Assembly: GCF_019803445.1 (NCBI RefSeq)
Contig: NZ_CP081844.1
Location: forward strand, 3,389,344-3,453,343
Direction: 5' to 3'
DNA from: Caenibius sp. WL
GTDB taxonomy: Bacteria > Pseudomonadota > Alphaproteobacteria > Sphingomonadales > Sphingomonadaceae
DNA length: 64,000 nt
Positions 43,779 through 53,462 of this stretch are shown piece after piece (positions within the stretch are counted from its first letter, which is position 1; each line of letters begins with the position of its first letter). Position numbers and translations under genes: made by a program. Below the pieces are notes generated by a model. It saw nothing but the letters and a program-made list of their open reading frames with translations. It ran no database searches and was not told the origin of the DNA.

Positions 43779-45368
43779 ATGCTCGACGCCAATTTGAAGC
43801 AACAGCTCCAGCAATATCTCGGCATGCTGCGCGAGCCGATCGAGCTCGTCGCCTCGCTGGGCGACGATCCGAAATCGGCCGAAACGCGCGAGCTGCTCAC
43901 CACGATCGCCGGTCTTTCCGACAAGGTGACCGCCAGCTTCGACGGCAACGATGCCCGCAAGCCGAGCTTCGCCATCCGCCGCGCCAGCAATCATGCCGCG
44001 TCGGTGACGTTCGCCGGGCTGCCGCTCGGCCATGAATTCACCTCGCTGGTGCTCGCGCTGCTGTGGGCAGGCGGCCACCCGCCCAAGGTGGAACAGGACG
44101 TGATCGATCAGGTCCGCGCGCTGGATGGCGACTACGCGTTCGAAATGTATTTCTCGCTGTCGTGCCACAACTGCCCCGACGTGGTGCAGGCGCTGACGCT
44201 GATGGCGCTGGTCAACCCGCGCATTTCCGCAACGCTGATCGAAGGCGGCGCATTCAAGGACGAAGTGGAGGAACGCAAGGTCATGGCGGTGCCCGCCGTA
44301 TTCCTGAACGGCGAACCCTTCGCCAACGGGCGCATGGAAATCGCTGAGATCATCGCCAAGCTGGACAGCAACGCCGGTGCCCGCGCGGCCGAAAAGATCG
44401 CCGGCAAGGACCCGTTCGAAGTGCTCGTGGTCGGCGGCGGCCCCGCCGGGGCGGCAGCGGCGATCTACACCGCGCGCAAGGGCTTCCGCACCGGAGTCGC
44501 GGCCGAACGCTTCGGCGGACAGGTGCTCGACACCATGGGCATCGAGAATTTCATCTCGGTCCCCTATACCGAAGGGCCGAAGCTGGCCGCCCAGCTGGAA
44601 CAGCATGTCGGTGAATACGATATCGACGTGATGAACCTGCAACTGGCCGAAAAGCTGATCCCGGCGAAGCAGCCTGGCGGCCTGCACGAAGTGGTGCTGG
44701 CCAACGGCGCCTCGCTCAAGGCCCGTTCGCTGGTGCTGACGACCGGCGCGCGCTGGCGCAATCTGGGCGTGCCGGGCGAATTCGAATACCGCACCCGCGG
44801 CGTCGCCTACTGCCCCCACTGCGATGGCCCGCTGTTCAAGGGCAAGCGCGTAGCGGTGATCGGCGGCGGCAATTCCGGCGTGGAAGCGGCGATCGATCTC
44901 GCCAATATCGTCGGCCATGTCACGCTGATCGAATTCGATCCGCAACTGCGCGCCGACCAGGTGCTGCAGGACAAGCTCCGCTCGATGGCCAATGTGGACA
45001 TCATCGTGTCCGCACAGACCACCGAAGTGCTTGGCGATGGCGAACAGGTCACCGGCCTTGCCTACAAGGATCGCGATAGCGGCGCGGAGCACGCGCTCGA
45101 ACTGGAAGGCGTGTTCGTCCAGATCGGCCTCGTGCCCAACACCGAATGGCTGAAGGATTCCGGGTTGGACCTGACCCCACGCGGCGAAATCGTGATCGAC
45201 GATCGCGCGGCGACCTCGATCCCCGGCATTTTCGCCGCGGGCGATGTCACCACCGTGCCCTACAAGCAGATCGTGATCGCGATGGGCGAAGGGGCCAAGG
45301 CGGCGCTGTCGGCCTTCGACTACATCATCCGCACCCAGCCCGCGGACGAAATCGCCCAAGCCGCCTGA
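43779..45368 (+). CDS. ahpF: Alkyl hydroperoxide reductase subunit F
   Basis: A 529-residue NADH- and FAD-dependent disulfide reductase that recharges AhpC. N-terminal double thioredoxin fold with CHNC active site (SCHNCPDVV, about 129); FAD loop [20 protein letters not shown] (about 216); NAD loop [19 protein letters not shown]; redox motif CPHCDGPLF; second FAD loop [17 protein letters not shown]. Full length. Confidence 0.97.
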   Translation: MLDANLKQQLQQYLGMLREPIELVASLGDDPKSAETRELLTTIAGLSDKVTASFDGNDARKPSFAIRRASNHAASVTFAGLPLGHEFTSLVLALLWAGGHPPKVEQDVIDQVRALDGDYAFEMYFSLSCHNCPDVVQALTLMALVNPRISATLIEGGAFKDEVEERKVMAVPAVFLNGEPFANGRMEIAEIIAKLDSNAGARAAEKIAGKDPFEVLVVGGGPAGAAAAIYTARKGFRTGVAAERFGGQVLDTMGIENFISVPYTEGPKLAAQLEQHVGEYDIDVMNLQLAEKLIPAKQPGGLHEVVLANGASLKARSLVLTTGARWRNLGVPGEFEYRTRGVAYCPHCDGPLFKGKRVAVIGGGNSGVEAAIDLANIVGHVTLIEFDPQLRADQVLQDKLRSMANVDIIVSAQTTEVLGDGEQVTGLAYKDRDSGAEHALELEGVFVQIGLVPNTEWLKDSGLDLTPRGEIVIDDRAATSIPGIFAAGDVTTVPYKQIVIAMGEGAKAALSAFDYIIRTQPADEIAQAA

Positions 45369-45448
45369 TTGCGGCGGGCATGCGGGCGGTGAGGCGCTTC
45401 GGAGGTTGCTCCGGATTGCTTCACCGCCTGCGGCTTCTCTACGCGCCC

Positions 45449-45473
45449 GCTCAGCCTGAGCCCGCCGAAGGCC
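45449..45473. repeat. Extragenic repeat, copy 2
   Basis: GCTCAGCCTGAGCCCGCCGAAGGCC, 23 of 25 bases as at 38520-38544. Lies in the 329-bp gap 45369-45697, otherwise without a gene I can support; an AT-richer stretch near 45510-45560 may hold the promoter of the next gene. Confidence 0.6.
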
Positions 45474-45697
45474 GCGCGCCACGGCTGGCCGAACCTGACT
45501 GTGAGCACCAGTGGCAACCATATCAAATCCGCAAAGCTTGCTGACGGATTGAGCATATGTCGGCCCACAGTCTTGGACAGGCCTAGGCTGAGAAGCGGCT
45601 GCTTCATCTTACATGCCACGCCACCCCGCCCCGATAGGAAAGCGTTCCAGACGCTTCCAGCGCTTGATCCTCATCCAAAATGTCATAGAAAACGGCA

Positions 45698-46030
45698 ATG
45701 TCCAAACTGCGCCTTCATAGAATTCTGATCGCGCTGGCGGTTGCGCTCCTCTTGGGGGCAGGCCCGGGAAGCCCGCTTTGCAATGCCAGCATGGCAAGAA
45801 CGACGGAGGCGATGGCCATGGCTGGCTGCGACCAGTCCATGCCGATGAAAAAGTTCGACCCGGCATCGCATCCCCCCTGCACTTCAGCCTGCATCGGCCT
45901 CGATCACGAAGCCCCCACGCTGGCCCGCCAGATTGTGGCGCCAGCGGCCTTGGTACGGCTGCTGGTCAAGCCATTGAAGGGTGTCTTGCCCGACCCTGAA
46001 ATCGAACCTCCTCGAAGCGAGCGCGCCTAA
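45698..46030 (+). CDS. Small secreted Cys/Met/His protein (110 aa)
   Basis: A 110-residue protein with a clear signal peptide (ILIALAVALLLGAGPGSP). The mature part has a metal-ligand-rich patch (MAMAGCDQSMPMKKFDP; HPPCTSACIGLDHE) and an Arg/Pro-rich tail. No family recognised. It precedes a second small metal-binding-looking gene by 31 bp, so the pair may handle copper, or another soft metal, in the periplasm. Confidence 0.6.
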   Translation: MSKLRLHRILIALAVALLLGAGPGSPLCNASMARTTEAMAMAGCDQSMPMKKFDPASHPPCTSACIGLDHEAPTLARQIVAPAALVRLLVKPLKGVLPDPEIEPPRSERA

Positions 46031-46061
46031 TTGCACGTTTAATTTTTCAAAGGAGTTTCAA

Positions 46062-46226
46062 ATGAAGAAAATCGTCCTCGGGCTGGTAATCGCGCTGGCC
46101 GCGCCGCTTGCCGCCCATGCGGCAGAACCGGCCCACAAGAGCTGCTGTGAAAGCATGAAGGATGGCTGCTGCTGTTGTGACAAGACTGGCGAAAACCACG
46201 CCGAACACAAGGATATGCAGCACTAA
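46062..46226 (+). CDS. Cys-rich small secreted protein (54 aa)
   Basis: A 54-residue protein: signal peptide KKIVLGLVIALAAPLAAHA, then a 34-residue mature peptide containing SCCESMKDGCCCCDKTGENH and HAEHKDMQH, i.e. six cysteines, three histidines and two methionines. That density points to metal binding or a disulfide-rich peptide. AAGGAG precedes the ATG; a very strong terminator follows. Function unknown. Confidence 0.75.
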   Translation: MKKIVLGLVIALAAPLAAHAAEPAHKSCCESMKDGCCCCDKTGENHAEHKDMQH

Positions 46227-46232
46227 GTAACG

Positions 46233-46262
46233 AGCCGGGAGACGCTCTGGCGTCTCCCGGCT
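46233..46262 (+). terminator. Strong hairpin terminator
   Basis: AGCCGGGAGACGC-tctg-GCGTCTCCCGGCT, a perfect 13-bp stem, 6 bases after the Cys-rich gene's stop and followed by TTC. It closes the two-gene operon. Confidence 0.8.
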
Positions 46263-46319
46263 TTCGTACTGCCAGGCACCACGGCTGTCACGAAGGCCAA
46301 TCCGGCCTGGCCGCGCTCC

Positions 46320-46907
46320 TCAGCGCCGCCGCCTGAGCACCAGATAGAGCGCGCCCTCGCCCCCATGGCGGCGGTGGGCGGTGCGGATGGCGGCGATGTC
46401 GGAGGCGTGGGAACCGGCGGCCAGCCAGTCGAGGATCTTGGCCCGGATTGCGCCGCGCCGTTCACCGCGGTCCGCCGCCGCCATGCCGCGCGGTTTGCCT
46501 GTCACCACCAGCACCACCCGCGCGCCCATCGCTTTGGCCTGCATCAACCCGTGATCGAGCCGGGTGTAGGCCATTTCGAGCGAAGCCCCATGCAGATCGA
46601 GCGTGAAATCGGGGGCGGCCGTGCCCCGCGCCAGCTTGCGGTCCCAGCCGGTATCGAGGCCCTGCCGGTCCAGCGGCACGGGCGCCGGAGCAGGCCGCGC
46701 CATGGCTTTCGGCGGGGGAACGGCGCGCCCTTTGGCCGCTTTCGGGGCTGGCGGCGCTTTCGCGGCCTTTTCCTGCACTGGGCGGGCGGGTTGCGGCGGA
46801 CTTGCCGATGGCGCGGGGCGGCGCTTGCCCGGCAGCGGTTCAACCGTTGCGGCCAGTCTTTCCCATAAGGCGGCTTCTTCTGCTGTCAGCCCGCGCGGCG
46901 CTTTCAT
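46320..46907 (-). CDS. Smr-domain protein
   Basis: A 195-residue protein with a Pro/Ala-rich, probably disordered first half and a C-terminal Smr (small MutS-related) domain: LDLHGASLEMAYTRLDHGLM, VVLVVTGKPRG and HGGEGALYLVLRRR. Smr domains nick or cleave nucleic acids; the LDLHG motif is intact. It overlaps mltA by 4 bp and belongs to the smr-mltA-tim44 operon. Confidence 0.88.
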   Translation of the reverse strand: MKAPRGLTAEEAALWERLAATVEPLPGKRRPAPSASPPQPARPVQEKAAKAPPAPKAAKGRAVPPPKAMARPAPAPVPLDRQGLDTGWDRKLARGTAAPDFTLDLHGASLEMAYTRLDHGLMQAKAMGARVVLVVTGKPRGMAAADRGERRGAIRAKILDWLAAGSHASDIAAIRTAHRRHGGEGALYLVLRRRR

Positions 46908-48121
46908 TTCGCGCCGATACGGGCGAGCACTCCGCGTGGCAAGAAGATCAGCGCCTGTCCGCGCCCGCTCATCCCCCCGGCGATGCGCCGGGCGTCTTCA
47001 CCCGCGCCCCAGAACGTGTCGAACCGGTTGGCCCCCTTGATCGCACCGCCGGTATCCTGCGCGACCCACAGGCCGTTCGCTTCCGCGCGGTCGAGCTTGA
47101 GCCACACCGGCGCGCCCAGCGGCACGAAAGCCGGATCGGCGGCGACGGAGGCCCGGCGGCGCACCGGCACGCTGAGCGCGCCGAGCGGCCCGTCGCCTTC
47201 CAGAATGCGGAAGAAGACCCAACTCTTGTTTTCGCGCATCAGCGCGCGGCCCTGTTCCGGATTGTCCCGCAGATAGGCCATGATCCCCTGCATCGATCCC
47301 GGATATTGCCCGGGGCCACTGCCGATCAGGCCCCGTTCGCGCATCAGCGAACCGACGCCGGCATATTCGCGGCCGTTCTGCCCGGCATAGCCGATGCGGA
47401 TCACATTGCCATCGGGCAGGCGCAACCGGCCCGAGCCCTGAATCTGGAGGAAGAAGAATTCGACGGGATCTTTTGCCCAGGCGATTTCCAGCCCCTTGCC
47501 CGCCAGCACGCCGTTCTCGATCTCGGCCCGTTCGAAATAGGGCACGAATCTGCCGCTGGCATCATAGCGGCCGAGCGGTTGCCTGCCGGTCCGCTCCGTC
47601 TGCGGCATGTCGTCATACCAGCCGCGCACCAGATCGGGCGGCATGGCATAGACCGGCACATTGTAACCGGCCGAGGGCACGCGCGAACCGGCGATCTCCG
47701 GTTCGTAATAGCCGGTGGCATACGCGTTGCCGTCACCGATCTGGGCGGTTTCGAAATGGGTGGCGAAGAAAGAGGCCGCGTTGCCCCGGCCCCATGTGCT
47801 GGCGGCGGAGCAGGCCTGCCGCCAGTCTTCCCTGCGCGTCAATCCGCTGGCATCGTTGCGGGAGAGGAGGCGCGGGCAGCTTTCGACGAACGAGGCGAGC
47901 GCCTGCCCTGCCCCCGCCTGCGTCAGCCCGAGCGAACCGATCGCCGGGCCGCGCCGGACGCCGCTGGTCAGCGCGCTGCCGGTAACGGGCTGTGTCGGCT
48001 GCGGCGGGGTAACGGAAGGACGCGGCGCACCGCCGCCCTCGGGAACCAGCCTGACGCAGGCACCGAGCAACGAAAGCGCGAAAACGGCGCTAAGGCCGCG
48101 TGCCGCCCCCCTCACCGCCAC
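46904..48121 (-). CDS. mltA: Membrane-bound lytic murein transglycosylase A
   Basis: A 405-residue lipoprotein (from GTG 48121; GTG 48115 is possible) with lipobox LSLLGAC. MltA domain: GYYEPEIAGSR, DPVEFFFLQIQGSGRLRLPD, GYAGQNGREYAGVG; C-terminal 3D-like double-psi barrel with LWVAQDTGGAIKGANRFDTF containing the catalytic Asp region. It cleaves the MurNAc-GlcNAc bond making 1,6-anhydro ends. Starts 5 bases after the Tim44 stop. Confidence 0.93.
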   Translation of the reverse strand: MAVRGAARGLSAVFALSLLGACVRLVPEGGGAPRPSVTPPQPTQPVTGSALTSGVRRGPAIGSLGLTQAGAGQALASFVESCPRLLSRNDASGLTRREDWRQACSAASTWGRGNAASFFATHFETAQIGDGNAYATGYYEPEIAGSRVPSAGYNVPVYAMPPDLVRGWYDDMPQTERTGRQPLGRYDASGRFVPYFERAEIENGVLAGKGLEIAWAKDPVEFFFLQIQGSGRLRLPDGNVIRIGYAGQNGREYAGVGSLMRERGLIGSGPGQYPGSMQGIMAYLRDNPEQGRALMRENKSWVFFRILEGDGPLGALSVPVRRRASVAADPAFVPLGAPVWLKLDRAEANGLWVAQDTGGAIKGANRFDTFWGAGEDARRIAGGMSGRGQALIFLPRGVLARIGAK

Positions 48122-48125
48122 GAGT

Positions 48126-48839
48126 TCAGGCCTCGTCGGTTTCTTCGAGCAACCAGTCCGGGCCAGCCGCATCGACCGACCGGGCGAATGTCCAGATATC
48201 GCGGCTTTCCACCGCATCGTCGAGCGAACCGGCAATCACCGTGCCATCCTTGTCGCGCGTGACGGCGGCAATATCGGCGGTGAAACCGACTGCGATTCGC
48301 GCCGTGCGCCCATCGAGCGAAGCCGACTGCACCGTGACTTCCTCGACCCGGACGAGGCGATTGTCGAGCACTTCGCCCGCCGCTTCGCGGGCATCGATGG
48401 CCGCGGCGAAACTGTCATAGACATCGGGCGTGCACAGCAGCCGCAATTCGTCCTTGTCCCCGCGCCAGAAGGCTTCGAGAATCGCCTGATAGGCGCCGCG
48501 CGCGCCGCCGAGGAAAGCCTGCAGATCGAAAGACCGGTCCGCCGCAGCAATCGCGCGAAGCCCCTGTTCCACGGGGCCCGCCACACCGGCCAATTCCACC
48601 GGGCGGTGCGGGGCCGACATGGGCCGCGCGGGCGGCAGATTGCGCCCGCCGCTTTCGCGTTCGGGCTGGTCGAAGCGGGTCGGAATCACTTCCTCCTCAT
48701 GCTCCGCCCGGCGCCCCAGCACCGAATAGAGGCGCAGCCCCAGAAAGGCCGCGATCATGGCGAGGATGACGATTTCTACAACCACGAGATTCCCGATCGT
48801 ACTTTGAAGCGGGGGCGCAGCCGCCCCACGTGTTTCCAT
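48126..48839 (-). CDS. Tim44-like domain protein
   Basis: A 237-residue protein from ATG 48839. One N-terminal membrane helix (LVVVEIVILAMIAAFLGLRL) and a C-terminal Tim44/Tim44-like domain (GAYQAILEAFWRGDKDELRLLCTPDVYDSF ... DIWTFARS). Alphaproteobacterial relatives of mitochondrial Tim44 lie in the inner membrane; here the gene is divergent from secB, which fits a role in protein handling at the membrane. Confidence 0.9.
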   Translation of the reverse strand: METRGAAAPPLQSTIGNLVVVEIVILAMIAAFLGLRLYSVLGRRAEHEEEVIPTRFDQPERESGGRNLPPARPMSAPHRPVELAGVAGPVEQGLRAIAAADRSFDLQAFLGGARGAYQAILEAFWRGDKDELRLLCTPDVYDSFAAAIDAREAAGEVLDNRLVRVEEVTVQSASLDGRTARIAVGFTADIAAVTRDKDGTVIAGSLDDAVESRDIWTFARSVDAAGPDWLLEETDEA

Positions 48840-49068
48840 AGAGTGCCTTAAATAGGTGCGGATTTCAAATGAACAACCGATTGACGGCCGGAATCGCATG
48901 AAACGTCGCCCGCAAACCACAGCTCGTCGGCCCACCGCTGGCGAAATGCGGTTTACCCCCTGCCCCGCACTTTCACCGCCGTTGCGGCCCGGCGCACGGA
49001 ATGCTACGCGCCCCAGCCGAGAGAGTTGGCGGTACATCCGCCGCCGCAACCAGAAGAAAGTTTCGATC

Positions 49069-49587
49069 ATGGCCGAAGAAGGCGACGTCCTCACCGATCT
49101 CAATTCCGCTCCCAATGGCGCCGACAACGAACCGGCGGCCGGGCTTATCGCGCAATATGTGAAGGATCTTTCGGTCGAGAACCCGAACGCCCCGGAATCG
49201 CTCCAGTGGCAGGATCAGCCGCAGCTCGATGTGCAGTTCAACATCGGCTCGCAGCAGGTCAACGAAGAAATCCACGAAGTCGAACTGAAGATTTCGGTGT
49301 CGAGCAAGACCGAACGCGGCACCGCGTTCCTGGTCGAACTGTCCTATTGCGGGCTGGTCGGCATGCGCAATCTGCCGGACGAGCAGATTCACGCATTCAT
49401 CTATGCCGAAGCGCCGCGCATGCTGTTCCCCTTCGCCCGCCGCGTGATCGCCGATGCCGTGCGCGATGCCGGCTATCCGCCGCTGATGCTCGATCCGATC
49501 GATTTCAACGGTCTCTATATCCAGCAGCTCCAGCAGCGGTTCGAGGAAGAACAGGCCGCTGGTGATTCGCCCGCAGGCCAGGCCTGA
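49069..49587 (+). CDS. secB: Protein-export chaperone SecB
   Basis: A 172-residue SecB, a tetrameric chaperone that keeps preproteins unfolded and passes them to SecA. Family segments: IAQYVKDLSVENPNAPESLQ, VELKISVSSKTERGTAFLVE, YCGLVGMRNLP and FARRVIADAVRDAGYPPLML. ATG 49069 gives a family-like start; the upstream bases 48840-49068 form the shared regulatory region with Tim44. Confidence 0.96.
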   Translation: MAEEGDVLTDLNSAPNGADNEPAAGLIAQYVKDLSVENPNAPESLQWQDQPQLDVQFNIGSQQVNEEIHEVELKISVSSKTERGTAFLVELSYCGLVGMRNLPDEQIHAFIYAEAPRMLFPFARRVIADAVRDAGYPPLMLDPIDFNGLYIQQLQQRFEEEQAAGDSPAGQA

Positions 49588-49638
49588 GCCTGCCGTCATC
49601 CGGCGGGCATATGATGCGCGCAGAGGGAAAGGCCTGAC

Positions 49639-51255
49639 GTGAGCCTCGTCAGGAATGTCGGCACGATCGGCGGACTGACCGCCATCAGCCGTGTCTTCGG
49701 CTTCGTCCGGGACATGCTGATGGCGCGTGTCCTCGGCGCGGGCCTCGCGGCCGATGCGTTCCAGCTCGCTTTCATTCTGCCCAACACGTTCCGCCGGCTG
49801 TTTGCCGAAGGGGCCTTTTCGGTCGCTTTCGTGCCGATGTATTCGCGCGCCCTCCATGGCGAAGGCGGCGAGGATGCCGCGCGCAAGTTCGCCGACGATG
49901 TGCTGGCAGTGTTCGTCTGGGTCCTGCTCGCCTTCTCGGCCATCGCGATGATCGCCATGCCGCTGATCGTCTGGCTGCTGGCCGCCGATTTCGCCGAAGT
50001 GCCGGGCAAATTCGAACTGTCGGTGCTGCTCAGCCGGATCACGTTCCCCTATCTGATGCTGATCAGCCTGGTGGCGATGCTGTCGGGCCTGCTCAACGCT
50101 CGGTCCCATTTCGGGCCCGGCGCGTTTGCCCCGGTCCTGCTCAACATCGTGCTGATCACCGGCATCATCGTCGGCTGGTTCCTGCGCGGCGAAGGCGGCG
50201 ACGACCGGATCGTCGCCATCGCTCTCGCCTGTTCGGTGACTGTCGCCGGGATTGCCCAACTGCTCTATCTGTGGTGGTCCGCGCGGCACACCGGGGTGCG
50301 CCTGCACATCCACGTGCCGCGCCTGACGCCCGAAGTGAAGAAGCTCGGCATGCTGATCCTGCCCGCCACGTTCGGCGCGGGCATTTATCAGATCAGCCAG
50401 TTCGTCGACACGTTCTTCGCCACGTCGCTGCCTCAGGGTTCGCTCACGTTGCTCAAATATGCCGACCGGTTGAACCAGATGCCGCTGGGCATCGTCGGCA
50501 TTGCGCTGGGCACCGCGATCCTGCCGATGCTGGCGCGCCATATCCAGACCGACAACAGCGCCGAGGCGCAGCGGCTGCAGACCAACGCGGTGTCGATGGC
50601 GCTGCTGCTGACGCTGCCCGCCGCCACCGCGCTTGCCATCTGCGCGCCCGCGTTCGTCACCGCGTTCTTCGTCGGCGGCAAGATGACGCTCGCCGATGGC
50701 GCGCTGATGGCGCAGATCGTCTGCGCGCTGGTGGCGGGGCTGCCGGCCTATGTGCTGGTCAAAGTGCTGCAACCGGCGTTCTTCAGCCGGGAGGATACCC
50801 GCACCCCGGTGTGGATCGCCGCGTTCTCGCTGCTGGTGAACATCGCGATCAATTTCTACGTCGTGCCGCGATACGGCATTGTCGGCCTTGCCGCCGCCAC
50901 CGCTTTCACCGCCACGCTCAACGTGCTGCTGCTCTATTCCGTGCTTCACGCGCGCGGCTGGTATCATGCGACGCCCCGCCTCGCCGGGATGGTGGCCCGC
51001 CAGTTGATCGCAACCGCCGTGATGGGCGCCGCGCTCTATTTCCTGATGCCGCTGCTTGCCGGTCATTACGGCGGCAACGTCTTCGAACGGGCATGGTCGC
51101 TCTGCGCGCTGGTCGGGCTCGGGCTGGTGACATTCTTCGGCACGGCATGGCTGACCGGCGCGCTCGATCGCGATCTGATCGCCCAGCTCCGCCGCCGCCG
51201 CGTGGCGAAGCCTGCCGCCGCGGAACCCGGCCCGGATGCGGGCAAGGCCGAGTAA
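49639..51255 (+). CDS. murJ: Lipid II flippase MurJ
   Basis: A 538-residue membrane protein with about 14 helices of the MOP superfamily that moves lipid II to the periplasm. Signatures: GGLTAISRVFGFVRDMLMAR, LPNTFRRLFAEGAFSVAFVP and NQMPLGIVGIALGTAILPML. GTG start at 49639, 51 bp after secB. The C-terminus is short and charged. Confidence 0.96.
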   Translation: MSLVRNVGTIGGLTAISRVFGFVRDMLMARVLGAGLAADAFQLAFILPNTFRRLFAEGAFSVAFVPMYSRALHGEGGEDAARKFADDVLAVFVWVLLAFSAIAMIAMPLIVWLLAADFAEVPGKFELSVLLSRITFPYLMLISLVAMLSGLLNARSHFGPGAFAPVLLNIVLITGIIVGWFLRGEGGDDRIVAIALACSVTVAGIAQLLYLWWSARHTGVRLHIHVPRLTPEVKKLGMLILPATFGAGIYQISQFVDTFFATSLPQGSLTLLKYADRLNQMPLGIVGIALGTAILPMLARHIQTDNSAEAQRLQTNAVSMALLLTLPAATALAICAPAFVTAFFVGGKMTLADGALMAQIVCALVAGLPAYVLVKVLQPAFFSREDTRTPVWIAAFSLLVNIAINFYVVPRYGIVGLAAATAFTATLNVLLLYSVLHARGWYHATPRLAGMVARQLIATAVMGAALYFLMPLLAGHYGGNVFERAWSLCALVGLGLVTFFGTAWLTGALDRDLIAQLRRRRVAKPAAAEPGPDAGKAE

Positions 51256-51476
51256 GGCTTTCAAGCGGCGCGAATTGTGATATGCGCGCCTTCCATGCAA
51301 CGCCGTTTCCCCTTTCCCAGCCTGCACGACCGGGCCGCGCGCGCGGCCGTCGGCGCGGCTTGGCGATGGCGTGCCGCATCGCGCCTCCCGCGCTGAGCGC
51401 GCGTGCCCGGTGCCCCGGCCATAGGGGCACGCCCAACCCCGTTTTCTGACATCAGCAAACCATGAAAGTCCCAGCC

Positions 51477-52496
51477 ATGCGTATCGTTTCCGGCATCCAG
51501 CCCACAGGCAATCTCCATCTCGGCAATTACCTGGGCGCGATCCGCAACTGGGTGCAGATGCAGGATGCGATGGCCGAAGGCAGCCAGTGCCTGTTCTTCC
51601 TGGCCGATCTGCACGCGATTTCGATGCCGCATGTCCCGGCGCAACTGCACGCGGCCACGCTGGAAATGGCCGCCGCGCTGGTCGCTTGCGGGATCGATCC
51701 GGAACGCTCGATCCTGTTCAACCAGGCGCAGGTCCCCGCCCATGCCGAACTGCAATGGCTGCTGAACGGCACCGCCCGCATGGGCTGGCTGAGCCGGATG
51801 ACCCAGTTCAAGGACAAATCGGGCAAGAACCGCGAGGGGGCTTCGGTCGCGCTGTTCACTTATCCCGTGCTGCAGGCCGCCGACGTGCTGCTGTATCAGG
51901 CCACGCACGTGCCCGTGGGCGAAGACCAGAAGCAGCATCTCGAACTGGCGCGCGATGTGGCGCAGAAGTTCAACAACGATTTCTGCGCCGAAGATGCGCC
52001 GGTCTTCACGCTGCCCGAACCGATCATCCCGCCCGAAGCGGCGCGGATCATGTCGCTGCGCGACGGGACCGCGAAAATGAGCAAGTCCGACCCCTCGGAC
52101 ATGGCCCGCATCAATCTGACCGACGATGCCGACACCATCATGCAGAAAGTGCGCAAGGCCCGGACCGATCCCGAACCGCTGCCGTCCGAATTGGCCGGGC
52201 TGGAAGGGCGCCCGGAAGCGGCCAATCTGGTGGGCATTTATGCCGTGATGGCAGGCACCGGCAGGGAAGCGGTGCTGCGCGATTTCGGCGGCCAGGGCTT
52301 CGGCGCGTTCAAGCCCGCGCTGGGCGAATTGCTGGTCGCCAAGCTGGCCCCGATCAACCAGCGCTTCACCGAACTGAAAGCCGATCGTGAAGCGCTCGAC
52401 GCGATTCTCGCCCGCGGGGCGCTGCGGGCGCATGAAATCGCCCGTCCGACGCTGAATGCGGCCTACAAGGCGCTGGGTCTGGTACGGGGGCGCTGA
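51477..52496 (+). CDS. trpS: Tryptophan--tRNA ligase
   Basis: A 339-residue class I aminoacyl-tRNA synthetase charging tRNA-Trp. The HIGH-type motif is [10 protein letters not shown], and the KMSKS loop is present as [10 protein letters not shown] (about 198). Also [11 protein letters not shown] and [20 protein letters not shown] 51477 is chosen since it gives the usual [11 protein letters not shown] start; ATG 51462 is an alternative. The 220 bases between murJ and trpS hold nothing recognised. Confidence 0.97.
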   Translation: MRIVSGIQPTGNLHLGNYLGAIRNWVQMQDAMAEGSQCLFFLADLHAISMPHVPAQLHAATLEMAAALVACGIDPERSILFNQAQVPAHAELQWLLNGTARMGWLSRMTQFKDKSGKNREGASVALFTYPVLQAADVLLYQATHVPVGEDQKQHLELARDVAQKFNNDFCAEDAPVFTLPEPIIPPEAARIMSLRDGTAKMSKSDPSDMARINLTDDADTIMQKVRKARTDPEPLPSELAGLEGRPEAANLVGIYAVMAGTGREAVLRDFGGQGFGAFKPALGELLVAKLAPINQRFTELKADREALDAILARGALRAHEIARPTLNAAYKALGLVRGR

Positions 52497-52639
52497 CCCC
52501 CGCACAGGAACCAATCCCGAAATGGGTCATTCAACGGCCATTCACTCGCAAAGCGATAAACTGATGCTATGCATCGACGAATTGCGCTTTCGGGTGCACG
52601 TCAGAGCCGGGACGATTCCCGGTTGATGGAGAGACCAAA

Positions 52640-53332
52640 ATGAAGAACGGTAAAACCGGGTCGGGTCGGCTGTTGAAAATGAGTGCGGCGGGGCTGTTGC
52701 TGCTGGCCGTCACCGCGTGCGCGACGCCGTTCAAGGCGGACGTGTCCCGCTTCCAGTCGCAATTGCCCGCACCGCAAGGCCAGACTTTCGCCGTAATCGC
52801 CGACGACCCCGCGCTCGCGGGCGGCCTCGAATTCGCCCAATACGCGCGTCTGGTCGAAAATCAGATGGCCAAGCTCGGCTATCAGCCGGCTTCGCCCGCA
52901 AAGGCCACGATGCTGGTCCGGTTCGACTATGGCGTTGACCGCGGGCGCGAACGGGTCCGCTCCACCGGGATCGGGCGCGATCCGTTCTATTCGCCGTGGT
53001 ACGGCTATCGCCCTTACTGGGGCGGCTGGGGCTATCGCCCCTACTATAGCGGCGCGTGGAGCTATGGCTGGAACGATCCGTGGTTCGATCGCGGGGTGGA
53101 AAGCTACACCGTCTATACCAGCGATATCGAACTGAAGATCGACCGGGCCCAGGATGGCGCGCGGCTGTTCGAAGGTCGGGCGGAAGCGGTGTCGACCTCC
53201 AACCGCCTGCAATATCTGGTCCCCAATCTGGTGGAAGCGATGTTCACCGATTTCCCCGGCCACTCGGGCGATACGGTGCGCATCACGATCAAGCCGGAAG
53301 ACCAGCCGGCACGGCGTTCGCCCAGCAACTAG
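52640..53332 (+). CDS. DUF4136-like lipoprotein
   Basis: A 230-residue lipoprotein with lipobox (LLLLAVTAC, Cys27). The beginning FKADVSRFQSQLPAPQGQTF and the end (LKIDRAQDGARLFEGRAEAVS ... NLVEAMFTDFPG) fit the DUF4136 family; the middle has a Tyr/Trp/Gly/Pro-rich loop (YGYRPYWGGWGYRPYYSG). Function unknown; a strong terminator follows. Confidence 0.8.
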   Translation: MKNGKTGSGRLLKMSAAGLLLLAVTACATPFKADVSRFQSQLPAPQGQTFAVIADDPALAGGLEFAQYARLVENQMAKLGYQPASPAKATMLVRFDYGVDRGRERVRSTGIGRDPFYSPWYGYRPYWGGWGYRPYYSGAWSYGWNDPWFDRGVESYTVYTSDIELKIDRAQDGARLFEGRAEAVSTSNRLQYLVPNLVEAMFTDFPGHSGDTVRITIKPEDQPARRSPSN

Positions 53333-53357
53333 AGCGCTGCGCCTATCCGTTTCGCGA

Positions 53358-53387
53358 AAGGCGGGCCTTGCAAGGGCCCGCCTTTTT
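53358..53387 (+). terminator. Rho-independent terminator
   Basis: AAGGCGGGCC-ttgcaag-GGCCCGCCTT followed by TTT C, 26 bases after the lipoprotein stop: a 10-bp GC-rich stem with a T run. Confidence 0.85.
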
Positions 53388-53462
53388 CGTTGGCGTTCAT
53401 ACATCGCCGATCTTTTGGGCAGACGGTTTCCTCCGCGCCGGAATCGCTCTACAGGCCCGCGC

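Noticed and set aside
48973..51327. 784-codon open frame on the minus strand
   Set aside because: Antisense to secB and murJ, with His/Gln/Arg-rich low-complexity content; a shadow of real genes.
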